DNA of 64,000 nt from Prolixibacteraceae bacterium UBA6029 (GCA_002429385.1 DIZL01000066.1:47310-111309), one strand, 5' to 3'; positions 9,583-18,828 are shown, counted from the first letter of the stretch. Translations and numbers: made by a program. The notes: generated from the sequence alone by a model not told the origin.

Positions 9583-11220
9583 ATGTCTAAAGGATTTTTT
9601 AATATTCCAGATGCAAAGAATGAGCCCATAAAAGGCTATGCACCAGGGTCAGCAGAAAGAGCTGAGCTTAAGAAAATGATAACTAATCTGAGATCAGTTG
9701 AGCTTGAACTCCCTATGATTATTGGCGGAAAAGAAGTAACAACTGATCGCCGGGTAAGGATTTCCCCTCCTCATGAGTTCAGGCATACGCTTGGATATTA
9801 TTACCAGGGCGACTCATCACACGTGCAAATGGCCATCGATGCGGCCATGATTGCCCGCGAACAATGGAATTCCATGGGATGGCAGCACCGTGCAGCCATA
9901 TTTCTGAAAGCTGCTGATTTGCTGGCAGGTCCCTACCGGGCTAAAATTAATGCAGCAACCTTGCTCGGACAATCAAAAAATGCCTATCAGGCTGAGATTG
10001 ATGCAGCCTGCGAATTGGCCGATTTCTTCCGCTTCGGTGTTCGTTGCATGACCGATATTTACAAGATGCAACCTGAATCCGCCCCCGGAATCTGGAATTA
10101 CAATGAATTCAGGGCCCTTGAAGGATTTGTTTTTGCTCTTACTCCGTTCAACTTTACCTCAATTGCCGGAAACCTGCCGGTAGCTCCTGCTATGATGGGC
10201 AATGTAGTGGTTTGGAAACCTTCAAAAACTGCAGTCTATTCAGCAGCAGTAATTATGGAGATTTTGCAAGAGGCAGGATTGCCTGACGGAGTGATCAACC
10301 TGGTATATGTCGGAGGTCCCGTTGCAGCCGATGTGGTTCTTCAGTCACCTGATTTCGCCGGGATTCACTTTACAGGATCTACTGCTGTATTTCAAAGCAT
10401 CTGGAAAACTATCGGAGAAAATATCTTTAAATACAAATCCTATCCTCGAATAGTGGGTGAAACAGGTGGCAAGGACTTTATCTTTGCTGATCCTACAGCC
10501 GATCCTCAGGCCCTGGCCATAGCTATGCTGCGTGGTTCGTTCGAGTATCAGGGACAGAAATGTTCTGCCGCTTCCAGGGCATATGTTCCCCAAAGCATAT
10601 GGGAAGATGTTTCTAAACGCCTTGGAGATGAGTTGGCCACCGTTAAGATGGGACCCCCTGAAGATTTTATCAATTTTGTAAATGCTGTAATCGATCAAGC
10701 ATCATTCGATAAACTTGAAGGATTTATTGAAGCTGCCCGAAAAGATGCAGATGCTGAAGTCTTGTTTGGTGGAAAATGTGATAAATCAGTGGGATATTTT
10801 ATTGAGCCAACTGTAATTCTCGCCAAAAAACCGGATTACATAACCATGGTTGAAGAGCTGTTCGGACCTGTGCTTACGGTCTTTGTCTATGAGGATGAAG
10901 ATTTGGAGAAGACTCTTGATGTTCTTGATCAATCATCAATATACGCACTCACCGGCGCAATTTTCTCTCAGAATCGCTACAACATTGAACGAATTACCAA
11001 ACGCCTTGAAAATGCTGCCGGTAATTTTTACATCAACGATAAACCAACAGGAGCCGTTGTGGGGCAGCAACCCTTCGGTGGCGCCCGTGGATCAGGTACC
11101 AATGATAAGGCGGGCTCGGTGTTCAATTTCCTGCGCTGGACTTCCATCCGCACAATCAAAGAGACTTTTGTCTCTCCAAAGAATTACACGTATCCCAACT
11201 TTTTCCCCGATCAGGAATAA
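9583..11220 (+). CDS. pruA: L-glutamate gamma-semialdehyde (1-pyrroline-5-carboxylate) dehydrogenase
   Basis: NAD-dependent oxidation of glutamate semialdehyde/P5C to glutamate in proline catabolism. The 545 residues match stand-alone P5CDH rather than the bifunctional PutA. The general base Glu is in VGETGGKDF and the nucleophile Cys in YQGQKCSAASRAY. The end of the protein has PFGGARGSGTNDKAG, typical of this subfamily. It starts at the ATG at 9583. A strong hairpin terminator follows. Proline dehydrogenase is not in the window. Confidence 0.96.
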   Translation: MSKGFFNIPDAKNEPIKGYAPGSAERAELKKMITNLRSVELELPMIIGGKEVTTDRRVRISPPHEFRHTLGYYYQGDSSHVQMAIDAAMIAREQWNSMGWQHRAAIFLKAADLLAGPYRAKINAATLLGQSKNAYQAEIDAACELADFFRFGVRCMTDIYKMQPESAPGIWNYNEFRALEGFVFALTPFNFTSIAGNLPVAPAMMGNVVVWKPSKTAVYSAAVIMEILQEAGLPDGVINLVYVGGPVAADVVLQSPDFAGIHFTGSTAVFQSIWKTIGENIFKYKSYPRIVGETGGKDFIFADPTADPQALAIAMLRGSFEYQGQKCSAASRAYVPQSIWEDVSKRLGDELATVKMGPPEDFINFVNAVIDQASFDKLEGFIEAARKDADAEVLFGGKCDKSVGYFIEPTVILAKKPDYITMVEELFGPVLTVFVYEDEDLEKTLDVLDQSSIYALTGAIFSQNRYNIERITKRLENAAGNFYINDKPTGAVVGQQPFGGARGSGTNDKAGSVFNFLRWTSIRTIKETFVSPKNYTYPNFFPDQE

Positions 11221-11232
11221 TTAATTTTGCAG

Positions 11233-11265
11233 AAAAGGAGATGATTTATTTCATCTCCTTTTTTA
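11233..11265 (+). terminator. Rho-independent terminator of pruA
   Basis: A perfect 12-bp stem AAAAGGAGATGA / TCATCTCCTTTT with a 6-base TTTATT loop is followed by more T residues, 12 bases after the pruA stop codon. Confidence 0.85.
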
Positions 11266-11304
11266 TTGTGCCGGAAAATCCTATTTTTGTTTCAAATCTT
11301 TCCC

Positions 11305-11613
11305 ATGAAAGCCAAAGAATTAGTTTTGAAAATCCTGAGTCCAATCACGAACAAATACCTGATTGCAATAGTCGCATTTGTTGTTTGGATCATGTATTTT
11401 GATGACAATAACCTGAGGCAACACCAAATAAACCTAAAGGAACTAGCTCTTCTTGAAGAACAGGTTAGTTTTTACAAGTATAAAATTGAAGCGGACAAAC
11501 GCAAGTTATATGAGTTGCAGACCAATGATGAGAATCTTGAGAAGTTCGCCCGTGAACAGTTTTTCATGAAGAGGGTCGATGAAGATATTTACGTCATCGT
11601 TGAAGAAAATTAA
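11305..11613 (+). CDS. FtsB/DivIC-type septum formation protein
   Basis: About 102 residues: a single N-terminal transmembrane helix (YLIAIVAFVVWIMYFDDNN) followed by a coiled coil rich in Glu, Lys and Leu and a C-terminal FAREQFFMKRVDEDIYVIVEE. This is the architecture and signature of the FtsB/DivIC family, which links early and late divisome proteins. The reading frame extends upstream to a TTG at 11266, inside the pruA terminator region; the ATG at 11305 is preferred because it puts the transmembrane helix at the usual position. Confidence 0.88.
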   Translation: MKAKELVLKILSPITNKYLIAIVAFVVWIMYFDDNNLRQHQINLKELALLEEQVSFYKYKIEADKRKLYELQTNDENLEKFAREQFFMKRVDEDIYVIVEEN

Positions 11614-11825
11614 TCTATAAGATGCCCTTGTCTTTATTTGCTCTCTATTTTTGTTTTTAAACCCCTTTCCCTTCAAATTATTTTATAATCTTATCGATTT
11701 TAACTTGCTTATGTTGAGATATTTGATTAAATTTATATGAATTTGATTTTTTCCTTTGATTGAACGGAGAGGTTTACTATATTGCTTCGGTCAACTTTAA
11801 TCGATTATTCGTATAACTTTTTTGA

Positions 11826-12416
11826 ATGAAACTAAACACCAACATATTTCGCATTGAAACCAATCATGTTGACCCGAAACAGGGAAATATACTGATTGCG
11901 GAACCTTTTTTGGCCGGAAGCTACTTCAACCGTTCGATTATACTCCTTGCCACGTATACCGAAAATGGCGCCGTTGGTTTCATCCTGAATAAAAAAGTTG
12001 ATTATCCGGTAGAGGACCTTTTTCTTAATTTTCCTGATTTCGATTCTGAGATACACATTGGAGGACCTGTGGGTACCGATTCCGTTTATTTTATTCATAC
12101 CTTGGGAAATGTTATTCCTGGAAGCATTTACATCAAGGAGAACCTCTACTGGGGTGGTGATTTCGATTCACTGAAGTTACAGATCAAGCTGGGAATGGTC
12201 AATCCTCATCAGGTTCGTTTCTTTCTCGGCTATTCGGGTTGGGAAGCCGGACAACTGGAAGAAGAAATCAAGGAGAATTCGTGGCTGGTGGCTGATATTC
12301 CTCAGGCCGATCTGATGACTATCGATGAAAATGTGATGTGGGTTCAATCCGTCCGCGCTATGGGCGGAAAATACATCATGTGGGAAAATTTTCCTGAAAA
12401 TCCTTCCCTTAACTGA
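11826..12416 (+). CDS. YqgE/AlgH family protein (DUF179)
   Basis: A 196-residue protein with the family landmarks GNILIAEPFLAGSYFNRSII near residue 20, GAVGFILNKK, HIGGPVG and FFLGYSGWEAGQLEEEI. Its biochemical role is not settled; AlgH has been linked to regulation in Pseudomonas. It is predicted cytoplasmic and preceded by about 210 bases of AT-rich DNA without a gene. Its 3' end overlaps the convergent class IV PLP protein gene by 8 bases. Confidence 0.92.
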   Translation: MKLNTNIFRIETNHVDPKQGNILIAEPFLAGSYFNRSIILLATYTENGAVGFILNKKVDYPVEDLFLNFPDFDSEIHIGGPVGTDSVYFIHTLGNVIPGSIYIKENLYWGGDFDSLKLQIKLGMVNPHQVRFFLGYSGWEAGQLEEEIKENSWLVADIPQADLMTIDENVMWVQSVRAMGGKYIMWENFPENPSLN

Positions 12417-13236
12417 GTTTGGCCTGGTTAAACAATTCACTGATCTTGCGGATGGTCGTATTGAAAAATCGTTTGCCTTCATATCCGGCAACCCATCGAA
12501 CACCTTCAATCGCATTGACAATCAGTATCTCCTCACATTCCTGAATGTCATTGACCCTTATACCTTCAGATTTCGAATATACCAGGTTTAAGCTCCTGAA
12601 TATATCAAGCATGACCGGCCTGGTAATATCCATATAGGCGCCTTGCTCCCTGCCGGCCCCCCGGATGGTCTTTCCCTTAATGATGTAAATATTTGATCCG
12701 GGAACATCAACGATTTGATTATTTGTGTTGAACAACAATAGCTGATCTGCCGTTGAGCCTTTTTGATGGCATTGGGCAATTGTCCAGTAGAGGTCTGAAC
12801 CTATCGATAAACCGGATAGTGAAGAAACAGATTTCTGCAGTTTAGTATCAAGTTCTACAAAAAGACCTTTCTCATTCAATTCATAACCAATAGGTTCATG
12901 TGTTTCGGATTGGATGGTGTACTGTATTTTCGGTTGAGCGAAACGGAAAGTCAGTGTTAATACAGCATCTTTGAAATGTTTGTTTTTCGTTAGCGTACGT
13001 TCCATCTGTCGTTTCATTTCTGAACCCTCCTGTTCAGTAAATTCAGAAAATGACTGATTGAAAAGGTGTAACTTAAGCTTTATCACATCAAGCGCTTCCA
13101 TGAAAAAAGGAAATACAGACCGCACCGACCTGATTTTCTCGGAAAACACCAACGCTTCCGATTCCTGAAGCGTGATCCTGTAGTCTTCTGTCGGGATGAA
13201 TGAACCGTTGACTAATATGTATTTACCCTTGCTCAT
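12409..13236 (-). CDS. Class IV aminotransferase-fold protein with altered PLP site
   Basis: This 275-residue protein has the fold IV layout of branched-chain aminotransferase/aminodeoxychorismate lyase: N-terminal ILVNGSFIPTEDYRI, central segment and C-terminal SEGIRVNDIQECEEILIVNA. The start is the ATG at 13236, overlapping the HAD stop by 4 bases; the longer frame upstream is the HAD gene read out of frame. Oddly, aligning ...SIGSDLYWTIA with the usual K-x-L-N-Y-L-x-N-V-L-A places serine at the PLP lysine, and the conserved Glu of the VTEG-type motif is replaced (IVDVPGSNIY). It may therefore not be an aminotransferase. Last gene of a five-gene operon. Confidence 0.75.
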   Translation of the reverse strand: MSKGKYILVNGSFIPTEDYRITLQESEALVFSEKIRSVRSVFPFFMEALDVIKLKLHLFNQSFSEFTEQEGSEMKRQMERTLTKNKHFKDAVLTLTFRFAQPKIQYTIQSETHEPIGYELNEKGLFVELDTKLQKSVSSLSGLSIGSDLYWTIAQCHQKGSTADQLLLFNTNNQIVDVPGSNIYIIKGKTIRGAGREQGAYMDITRPVMLDIFRSLNLVYSKSEGIRVNDIQECEEILIVNAIEGVRWVAGYEGKRFFNTTIRKISELFNQAKLS

Positions 13237-13721
13237 TGTACCAGAAACGAAATATAGGGATGCATATCCCGGTTTGGTTTGATCATAATTCCCTGTATAC
13301 CTGCCTTTTGTGCAGCCTCCATGTCCGTTTCGCTGTCGCCGATCAGGTACGAACCCTCCTTGCTGAGGGTATATTTGGCAATGAGCTTGTCGATCATCAG
13401 TGATTGGGGTTTCCGGCACAGGCATTTTTCAACCTCAGGATGATGGGGACAATATACAATTTCAGTGATTTCAATCCTATTCTTGCTGAAGATCCGAATC
13501 ATCTCTTCGTGAAGTTTCATCACATCATCCTTTGTGTAGAGGCCTTTCGAAATTCCGCCTTGGTTGCTCACTATGAATAGCAGAAATCCTCTCTCCGTAA
13601 GCATTTGCAGATTTCTGAAGACCCCATCAACATATTCCAGCTGATCCTGTTTCCAGATATAATAATGATCCGTGTTGCTGATCAAAACACCATCCCGGTC
13701 CAGGAAGATCGCTTTCTTCAT
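13233..13721 (-). CDS. HAD-IIIA phosphatase, GmhB/HisB-N type
   Basis: A 162-residue HAD phosphatase with motif I FLDRDGVL, motif II VSNQGGISKGLY, motif III lysine in CRKP and motif IV GDSETDME. The zinc loop CPHHPEVEKCLCRKP is typical of D-glycero-D-manno-heptose 1,7-bisphosphate phosphatase (LPS heptose pathway) and histidinol phosphatase. The sequence places it in this family; the exact substrate is inferred. Its start overlaps the rhomboid stop by one base and its end overlaps the next gene by four, so translation is probably coupled. Confidence 0.85.
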   Translation of the reverse strand: MKKAIFLDRDGVLISNTDHYYIWKQDQLEYVDGVFRNLQMLTERGFLLFIVSNQGGISKGLYTKDDVMKLHEEMIRIFSKNRIEITEIVYCPHHPEVEKCLCRKPQSLMIDKLIAKYTLSKEGSYLIGDSETDMEAAQKAGIQGIMIKPNRDMHPYISFLVQ

Positions 13722-14329
13722 TAGATAATTCTGAAGAGTTTGTCAATGAATACCTGAAACAATCCCGGATTAAGCAGTATGGGAAAGATAAACCCATACA
13801 CGGCACCCAGAAAGTGCGCATCGTGTGCCACATTATCCTTCTGTTTGTTACTCATCTGGTAGGAATAAACAAGGTACAATACCGCGAATACAATTCCGGG
13901 AATGGGCAGTATGCCAAAGAAATAGATCATGTTCCACGGATCAAAGAAGATGGCTGCAAACAAAACGGCTGAAACTGCCCCGGAAGCTCCTACCGAATTG
14001 TAGAAATAATTGTTGCGGTGCTTGATCAGCGCATAAATATTCGATACCAGTATCCCTCCGAAATACAGCAGGAAATAATACAAGGTGCTGTTACTGCCAA
14101 AATTGTATTGAAAATATTTCTCGATGGCCTCCCCAAACGAAAACAGCACGATCATATTCACGAACAGGTGTTCCCAGTTGGCATGTATAAACGCATGGGT
14201 AATCAGCCGGTAGTATTGCTTCTTGTAATAAATTTTACTCGCATTGAACTGTAATTCATTCATTAGCTTCGGCGATTTAAACCCGGCAAACGATACAGCT
14301 ACAGTTATAGCAATCAATATTAAAGTCAT
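13721..14329 (-). CDS. Rhomboid family intramembrane serine protease
   Basis: A 202-residue protein with six predicted membrane helices. HANWEHLFVNM (HxxxN) lies in helix 2. The catalytic serine is in VGASGAVSAV and the catalytic histidine in AHDAHFLGAVYGF, so the Ser-His dyad is intact. It would cleave membrane-protein substrates within the inner membrane. It lies between holA and the HAD gene in a minus-strand operon (gap of 10 bases to holA). Substrates unknown. Confidence 0.92.
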   Translation of the reverse strand: MTLILIAITVAVSFAGFKSPKLMNELQFNASKIYYKKQYYRLITHAFIHANWEHLFVNMIVLFSFGEAIEKYFQYNFGSNSTLYYFLLYFGGILVSNIYALIKHRNNYFYNSVGASGAVSAVLFAAIFFDPWNMIYFFGILPIPGIVFAVLYLVYSYQMSNKQKDNVAHDAHFLGAVYGFIFPILLNPGLFQVFIDKLFRII

Positions 14330-14339
14330 GGATAAAAAA

Positions 14340-15338
14340 TTAGTGTAAAATCCTATATATCATTTCTTTCTGGAGATCGGCAGGTGTGGCTGAAACATTA
14401 CCAACTCCCTTTGATTTCATATCATATTCTCGCAGAATACTTACCACTTCAACCAGTTTCCTGATCGGGTAGTTTTTTGCCGCACTGACATACGTTTTCA
14501 CAAAGAACGGATGTACAGAAAGCACCGAAGCCACGTTGTTCTGCGATTTATCTTCCAGAAACTGGTAGTTCAATAATTTCGAGAAATAAGAAAAGAGTGA
14601 CGATATGACAACCGGTACAGGATTGTTCGATGGATTGTCCCCAAAATAATTGATGATCCGGTTGGCCCTCAACATATCGCGCTCACCCAATGCATTCTGA
14701 AGTTCGAACACGTTAAATTCCTTACTGATCCCAATGTTTTTCTCGATATGGTCAGGTGTGATCTGCGTGCCTGCAGGCAATGAAATAATCAGTTTATCCA
14801 GTTCGTTGGCTACTTTGCTCAGGTCGGCGCCAAGGTATTCGGCGAGCATAGCTGATGCCTGCGGAGAAACGGTATATTGCTGATCCTTCAGGTAGGACGA
14901 GATCCATACAGGCAACTGGTTGTCGTAAAGCTTCTTGGACTCGAAAAGCACCCCTTTCTGATCGATCAGCTTGGGGAAAGTCTTTCGCTTATCCAGGGTC
15001 TTGTATTTGTAATTGATCACCAGGATCGTCGAATTCAGCGGATTCCTGACGTACGGTTCCAGGTCTTCAATTTTCTTGATGTTCTGGGCCTCCCGAACGA
15101 TGATGACCTGGTGGTTGGCCATCATCGGAAACCGCCGTGCGTTACCCATAATCGCGCTGGGCTCAAGGTCTTTTCCATACAATATGGTCTGGTTAAATCC
15201 TTTTTCGGCATCAGTCAGCACGTTGTCAGAGATATAATCGCTGATTTTGTCAATGAAATAGGTTTCCTCTCCCATTAGAAAGTAAACGGGATGATAAATC
15301 TTTTTCTGCAGATTACTTATTATTTCCTCGTAAGTCAT
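14340..15338 (-). CDS. holA: DNA polymerase III subunit delta
   Basis: Clamp-loader delta subunit, 332 residues, near the family length of about 340. It begins MTYEEIISNLQKKIYHPVYFLMGEETYFIDKI, and the characteristic FLMGEE opens the AAA-like domain. Domain III carries KEFNVFELQNALGERD. It starts 14 bases after the amn stop and is followed by the rhomboid gene after 10 bases, which places it second in the operon. Confidence 0.93.
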   Translation of the reverse strand: MTYEEIISNLQKKIYHPVYFLMGEETYFIDKISDYISDNVLTDAEKGFNQTILYGKDLEPSAIMGNARRFPMMANHQVIIVREAQNIKKIEDLEPYVRNPLNSTILVINYKYKTLDKRKTFPKLIDQKGVLFESKKLYDNQLPVWISSYLKDQQYTVSPQASAMLAEYLGADLSKVANELDKLIISLPAGTQITPDHIEKNIGISKEFNVFELQNALGERDMLRANRIINYFGDNPSNNPVPVVISSLFSYFSKLLNYQFLEDKSQNNVASVLSVHPFFVKTYVSAAKNYPIRKLVEVVSILREYDMKSKGVGNVSATPADLQKEMIYRILH

Positions 15339-15352
15339 ACGAATTCAGGATA

Positions 15353-16123
15353 TTAAAACTTAAGGTGTTTAACCGATTCTCCGTTATTTTTTATTTCAAG
15401 CAAGGCATCGATACCGGTTTCGAGATGTTCCTGCACAAAGTTATTCGACACAATCTGGTCGCTTGCCGCAGTCTTCACCCCATCCGAAATCATCGGCTGA
15501 TCGGATACCAGCAGCAATGCCCCGGTAGGGATCTGGTTGCAAAAACCCACCGTAAAGATGGTGGCCGTCTCCATATCAATGGCCATAGCCCTCGATTTCT
15601 CGAGGTATTTTTTGAACCGGTCGTCATATTCCCACACCCGTTTATTGGTAGTATAAACCACCCCGGTCCAGTAATCGTGTTTGCGGTTGCGGATGGCTGT
15701 CGAGACGGCCCGCTGAAGATTAAATGCCGGAAGCGCCGGAATCTCAGGGGGCAAATAGTCGTTCGAAGTACCTTCACTGCGGATTGCAGCAATGGGCAGA
15801 ATAAAATCGCCCAGCTGGTTCTTTTGCTTCAAACCGCCACATTTGCCAAGGAAAAGAACGGCTTTGGGATGAATGGCGCTCAATAAATCCATCATCGTAG
15901 CCGCATTTGGACTACCCATCCCGAAGTTGATGATGGTGATCCCCTCCGCACTGGCATTGGGCATGTTTTTATTTTCACCCCGAATCGGAACATCGAATTT
16001 CTTCGCAAACATATCCACGTATAAGTGGAAGTTGGTGAGTAGAATCAAATCGTCAAACTCTTCCAACGGCCTTCCGGTGTAGCGGGGAAGCCAGTTTTCT
16101 ACAATTTCTTCTTTGGTCTTCAT
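15353..16123 (-). CDS. amn: AMP nucleosidase (short, Bacteroidetes type)
   Basis: Splits AMP into adenine and ribose 5-phosphate. The 256-residue protein is a nucleoside phosphorylase-fold enzyme: NFGMGSPNAATMMDLL, FLGKCGGLK, GTSNDYLPPE and the ribose-binding MAIDMETATIF. Unlike the E. coli enzyme (about 480 residues) it lacks the N-terminal regulatory domain, as is usual in this phylum. First gene of the operon amn - holA - rhomboid - HAD - class IV protein; the ATG is at 16123. Confidence 0.88.
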   Translation of the reverse strand: MKTKEEIVENWLPRYTGRPLEEFDDLILLTNFHLYVDMFAKKFDVPIRGENKNMPNASAEGITIINFGMGSPNAATMMDLLSAIHPKAVLFLGKCGGLKQKNQLGDFILPIAAIRSEGTSNDYLPPEIPALPAFNLQRAVSTAIRNRKHDYWTGVVYTTNKRVWEYDDRFKKYLEKSRAMAIDMETATIFTVGFCNQIPTGALLLVSDQPMISDGVKTAASDQIVSNNFVQEHLETGIDALLEIKNNGESVKHLKF

Positions 16124-16281
16124 GAAAAATGCCTATAGTTAAAGATACCAAAAGTATGTAAAGTAATCTGCTGAAAACGAAAAGCGCTTCTCTCAATCCG
16201 CACTTCAGGCACTCCAGACATTTTATTTGTTACTTTTATACTCTGATTTAATACAAAAATACAAACTTTGTTGGCTTCATC

Positions 16282-16737
16282 ATGCAAAAATTGAATTTGC
16301 CCGAATATTCTTTCCGAATTAAGACTTCCCAAGGGAAATCATTCATTTTCGATGCCCTTCGGAAGAAATTCGTCAGGCTTACTCCTGAAGAATGGGTTCG
16401 TCAGAATTTTGTTCAGTTTTTGCTTACCGAGAAGATGTACTCTCCTGCCCTGATCACTGTTGAAGCCGCAGTTAAGGTGAATAACAATCCTCAACGCGCC
16501 GACCTGGTTGTATTCGACCGACTGGGAAATCCAGTCCTTGTTGTTGAATTTAAAGCTCCTGAGGTAAAAATCAGTCAGCAGACCTTCGATCAGATTGTAA
16601 GGTACAACATGCAGCTGAAAGTCCGTTTTCTCATCGTCAGCAACGGCATGGAGCATTATTGCTGCTCCATCAATTACGCCGAAAACTCATATGCCTACCT
16701 TCCCGAAATTCCCGATTTTTCATCGCTCCTGATCTGA
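16282..16737 (+). CDS. Orphan HsdR N-terminal (PD-(D/E)XK-like) protein
   Basis: A 151-residue protein matching only the nuclease-like N-terminal domain of type I restriction subunits. RADLVVFDRLGNPVLVVEFKAP supplies the D...ExK core and QTFDQIVRYNMQLKVRFLIVSNG follows. There is no helicase, HsdM or HsdS nearby, so it is a stand-alone version. It is divergent from amn/holA, an arrangement I recall from other Bacteroidetes. Starts at the ATG at 16282. Role unknown; a housekeeping function is as likely as defence. Confidence 0.85.
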   Translation: MQKLNLPEYSFRIKTSQGKSFIFDALRKKFVRLTPEEWVRQNFVQFLLTEKMYSPALITVEAAVKVNNNPQRADLVVFDRLGNPVLVVEFKAPEVKISQQTFDQIVRYNMQLKVRFLIVSNGMEHYCCSINYAENSYAYLPEIPDFSSLLI

Positions 16738-16888
16738 TTTATTTTCTTTCCTCCCTTTACCGTACTATTCCTGAAATCCTTTTTCTTTTCAGAATAAAGA
16801 CCCGGTCCCTGGCCTTAATCAACGCCGGAATGGTAACCTAAACGGGCTGTATTCGTACTGGTATCGGGTGTTCCTTTATGTGTACTTT

Positions 16889-16990
16889 GTGTGTACATTA
16901 AGAGTAGCTTCTGTGTACCTTATTTGTTCCTGAACACACAAGGTACACACAAGGTACACACGAGGTACACACAAGGTACACACAAGGTGG
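16889..16990. repeat. 11-bp tandem repeat (copy A of a pair)
   Basis: Five units of the TACACACAAGG type (first unit AACACACAAGG) run from about 16933 to 16988. Upstream is GTGTACCTTA, which can pair with the AAGGTACAC of the units. A related copy with the same leading sequence and six units lies at 35339-35460. An open frame through the repeat (16891-17148) is most likely chance. Confidence 0.8.
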
Positions 16991-17221
16991 CAGGAGATCC
17001 CCACCCGATACCGACTCGAGGGATACAAGAACCCGAATTTGTACATTTAATTGTCAGGGCACAAAAGCAGCGGGACCACTGGCAATTACACCCTCCTTAC
17101 GACCAAAGGATTCGAACAAATAAAAAGAATGTTGGATATGCTAAATAGTTAATAAAAATATTGCTTTGGTGATATGTATTTTGTAAGTTTGAAGAAGATA
17201 ACCAACAAAAAACCAAAAGCT

Positions 17222-17293
17222 ATGAGATTAGTTTTCAATACTCCAAGAACGGTATTTCCACAAACAAATAAATATCAAGTAATTAACATTTAA
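17222..17293 (+). other. Short open frame of 23 codons, possible gene-start remnant
   Basis: ATG at 17222 to TAA at 17291 encodes MRLVFNTPRTVFPQTNKYQV and three more residues. It could be the start of a truncated gene at the left edge of the cassette block or chance. Nothing recognised. Confidence 0.2.
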
Positions 17294-17334
17294 ATCTAAG
17301 GCTGATATACTTATAGTTGGCGGGTATACAGACG

Positions 17335-17344
17335 TTAGTGGCAA
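17335..17344 (+). repeat. Cassette-boundary 10-mer TTAGTGGCAA (copy 1)
   Basis: TTAGTGGCAA lies 36 bases before the DUF4236 gene start and recurs at 18783-18792, 36 bases before the next gene start. Equal placement ahead of two unrelated genes suggests the right end of a recombination site. Confidence 0.5.
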
Positions 17345-17380
17345 GGCTTCCGATACGTAAACTGAATAAACTTAATTAAT

Positions 17381-18670
17381 ATGCGCTTTAGACGAAGAGT
17401 CAAAATAATGAAGGGACTGAGTTTGAATTTGTCAAAGTCAGGAGTTAGCGTAAGTGCAGGAGTTAGGGGTGCTTCTGTAACAATAGGGAAAAAGGGAACA
17501 TATCTGAATACAGGTATTCCAGGAACAGGTATTTATGACAGAAAGAGAATTGGAGGTAATAATTCTTCTCAACAACGCAGTAATGCTGGAACTCAAGCCC
17601 AAGACATGCAGGCTAAAGTTTCAATTGGATTAGATGATAAAGGGAAACCCACTTTAGCAATTACAGATTCATATGGTAGACAAATTACTGACGAGAAAAT
17701 TCTTAGAAGTGTAAAGAGAAGCGATAAATATAAAGATTCAGTAAACGGATTAATTGAACAAAAGAAAGTAGAAGTTGATGAAGAAACTTCTACTTTTATT
17801 TGTATCTCCAAGTTCACTCCAATTATAGTTTCACAGGAGAATATTCAAGATGCGCTTGAAAGTCTATCACCTGAAATTTATAAATCCTTGAAGTATCAAA
17901 TAGAAACTCCAACTAAAGAAAATTTAGCAATAGAGTTAAGTAATGAGGCGAAACAAAAAATAAGAAGCATATTCTTTTGGAAGAATAAAGGGTTAAGAGA
18001 TGCGTTCATTGCTGAAAATTTAGAGAGCCGATTTCAGACTAAATTTGAAGAATGGGGAAATGCGAGAGATAGATTCATTGAAAATGAAAAGGTAGTAAAA
18101 GCATCCAAGGATGAAGAATATTATAATAGTTACGTTATAGAAAAAAATGAGTTTGAAAATATATTAAAAGGCAATCCTGATTATATCAATGAAAGAATAG
18201 AAGTAATCCTTAGTGAAATCTCTTTACCTGCAGAGTTTAGCGTTAGTTATGAATATAATTCTGATATAAAACAACTTAAAATAGATTTGGATTTACCTAA
18301 TATCGAGGATATGCCGCAAGAGAAAGCAAACATATTGGCTTCAGGTAAAATATCAATTAAACAAAAAACTCAAAAGGAATTAAAACAAGAATATGCCCAA
18401 TGTATAAGCGGAATAGCATTTTACCTTGGAGGAACTTTCTTTAATATCTCTACAACGATTATCGAAATAGTCATTTCAGGATTTACTCAAAGGCTAAATA
18501 AAGCAACTGGAAATATAGAAGATCAATATATTTATTCAATAAAGTTAACAAGAGATAAATTCTCTGCATTAAAGTTTGAAAAGGCTGACCCTATTGAAGC
18601 ATTTTCTAATTTTGAAAGTAATAGAAGTGTATCGGCTGGTTATGACTTTAAGACAATAACTACTTTGTAG
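17381..18670 (+). CDS. DUF4236 N-terminal domain protein
   Basis: A 429-residue protein. The first 55 residues are a clear DUF4236 domain (KGLSLNLSKSGVSVSAGVRG, then TYLNTGIPGTGIY). The remaining 370 residues are charged and largely helical, with LDKxGKPT-like and late beta segments I do not recognise. Function unknown; DUF4236 is common on accessory islands. The DNA is more AT-rich than its chromosomal neighbours. It is followed by an attC-like hairpin at 18687-18792. Starts at the ATG at 17381. Confidence 0.85.
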   Translation: MRFRRRVKIMKGLSLNLSKSGVSVSAGVRGASVTIGKKGTYLNTGIPGTGIYDRKRIGGNNSSQQRSNAGTQAQDMQAKVSIGLDDKGKPTLAITDSYGRQITDEKILRSVKRSDKYKDSVNGLIEQKKVEVDEETSTFICISKFTPIIVSQENIQDALESLSPEIYKSLKYQIETPTKENLAIELSNEAKQKIRSIFFWKNKGLRDAFIAENLESRFQTKFEEWGNARDRFIENEKVVKASKDEEYYNSYVIEKNEFENILKGNPDYINERIEVILSEISLPAEFSVSYEYNSDIKQLKIDLDLPNIEDMPQEKANILASGKISIKQKTQKELKQEYAQCISGIAFYLGGTFFNISTTIIEIVISGFTQRLNKATGNIEDQYIYSIKLTRDKFSALKFEKADPIEAFSNFESNRSVSAGYDFKTITTL

Positions 18671-18686
18671 GCAATGGAATTAAAAT

Positions 18687-18792
18687 AGCCCAGCCGCTAA
18701 AAAGCAAGCAGGGCTGAATAGCTTTTCGATCGACTTTTGGTTCTTGATCCTAACCAAGTAGTTTTGAATTTCCTACCAGCTTTTAGTGGCAA
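18687..18792 (+). other. attC-like hairpin between cassettes
   Basis: It opens with AGCCCAGCCGCTAA (18687-18700), 13 of 14 bases identical to the sequence after the CFI-box gene at 19979-19992, and closes with TTAGTGGCAA. CCGCTAAAAAGC (18694-18705) can pair with GCTTTTAGTGG (18779-18789), giving one long imperfect hairpin of about 100 bases, the size and form of integron attC sites. The canonical GTTRRRY core is not clean, so this is a candidate. Confidence 0.45.
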
Positions 18793-18828
18793 ACCATTAG
18801 CAGTAAGGCTATAAAAACTATTCCAACT

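Noticed and set aside
16282..16737. Type I restriction system
   Set aside because: Only the HsdR N-terminal domain is present; no helicase, methylase or specificity subunit.
16933..16988. CRISPR array
   Set aside because: Units are 11 bp and directly joined with no spacers; no cas genes.
17100..17120. tRNA-like GGATTCGAAC
   Set aside because: No acceptor stem or cloverleaf can be built around it.
16891..17148. Open frame over the 11-bp tandem repeat
   Set aside because: The protein would be a run of THKVHTRYTQ-type repeats produced by the DNA repeat; no start context or homologous pattern.
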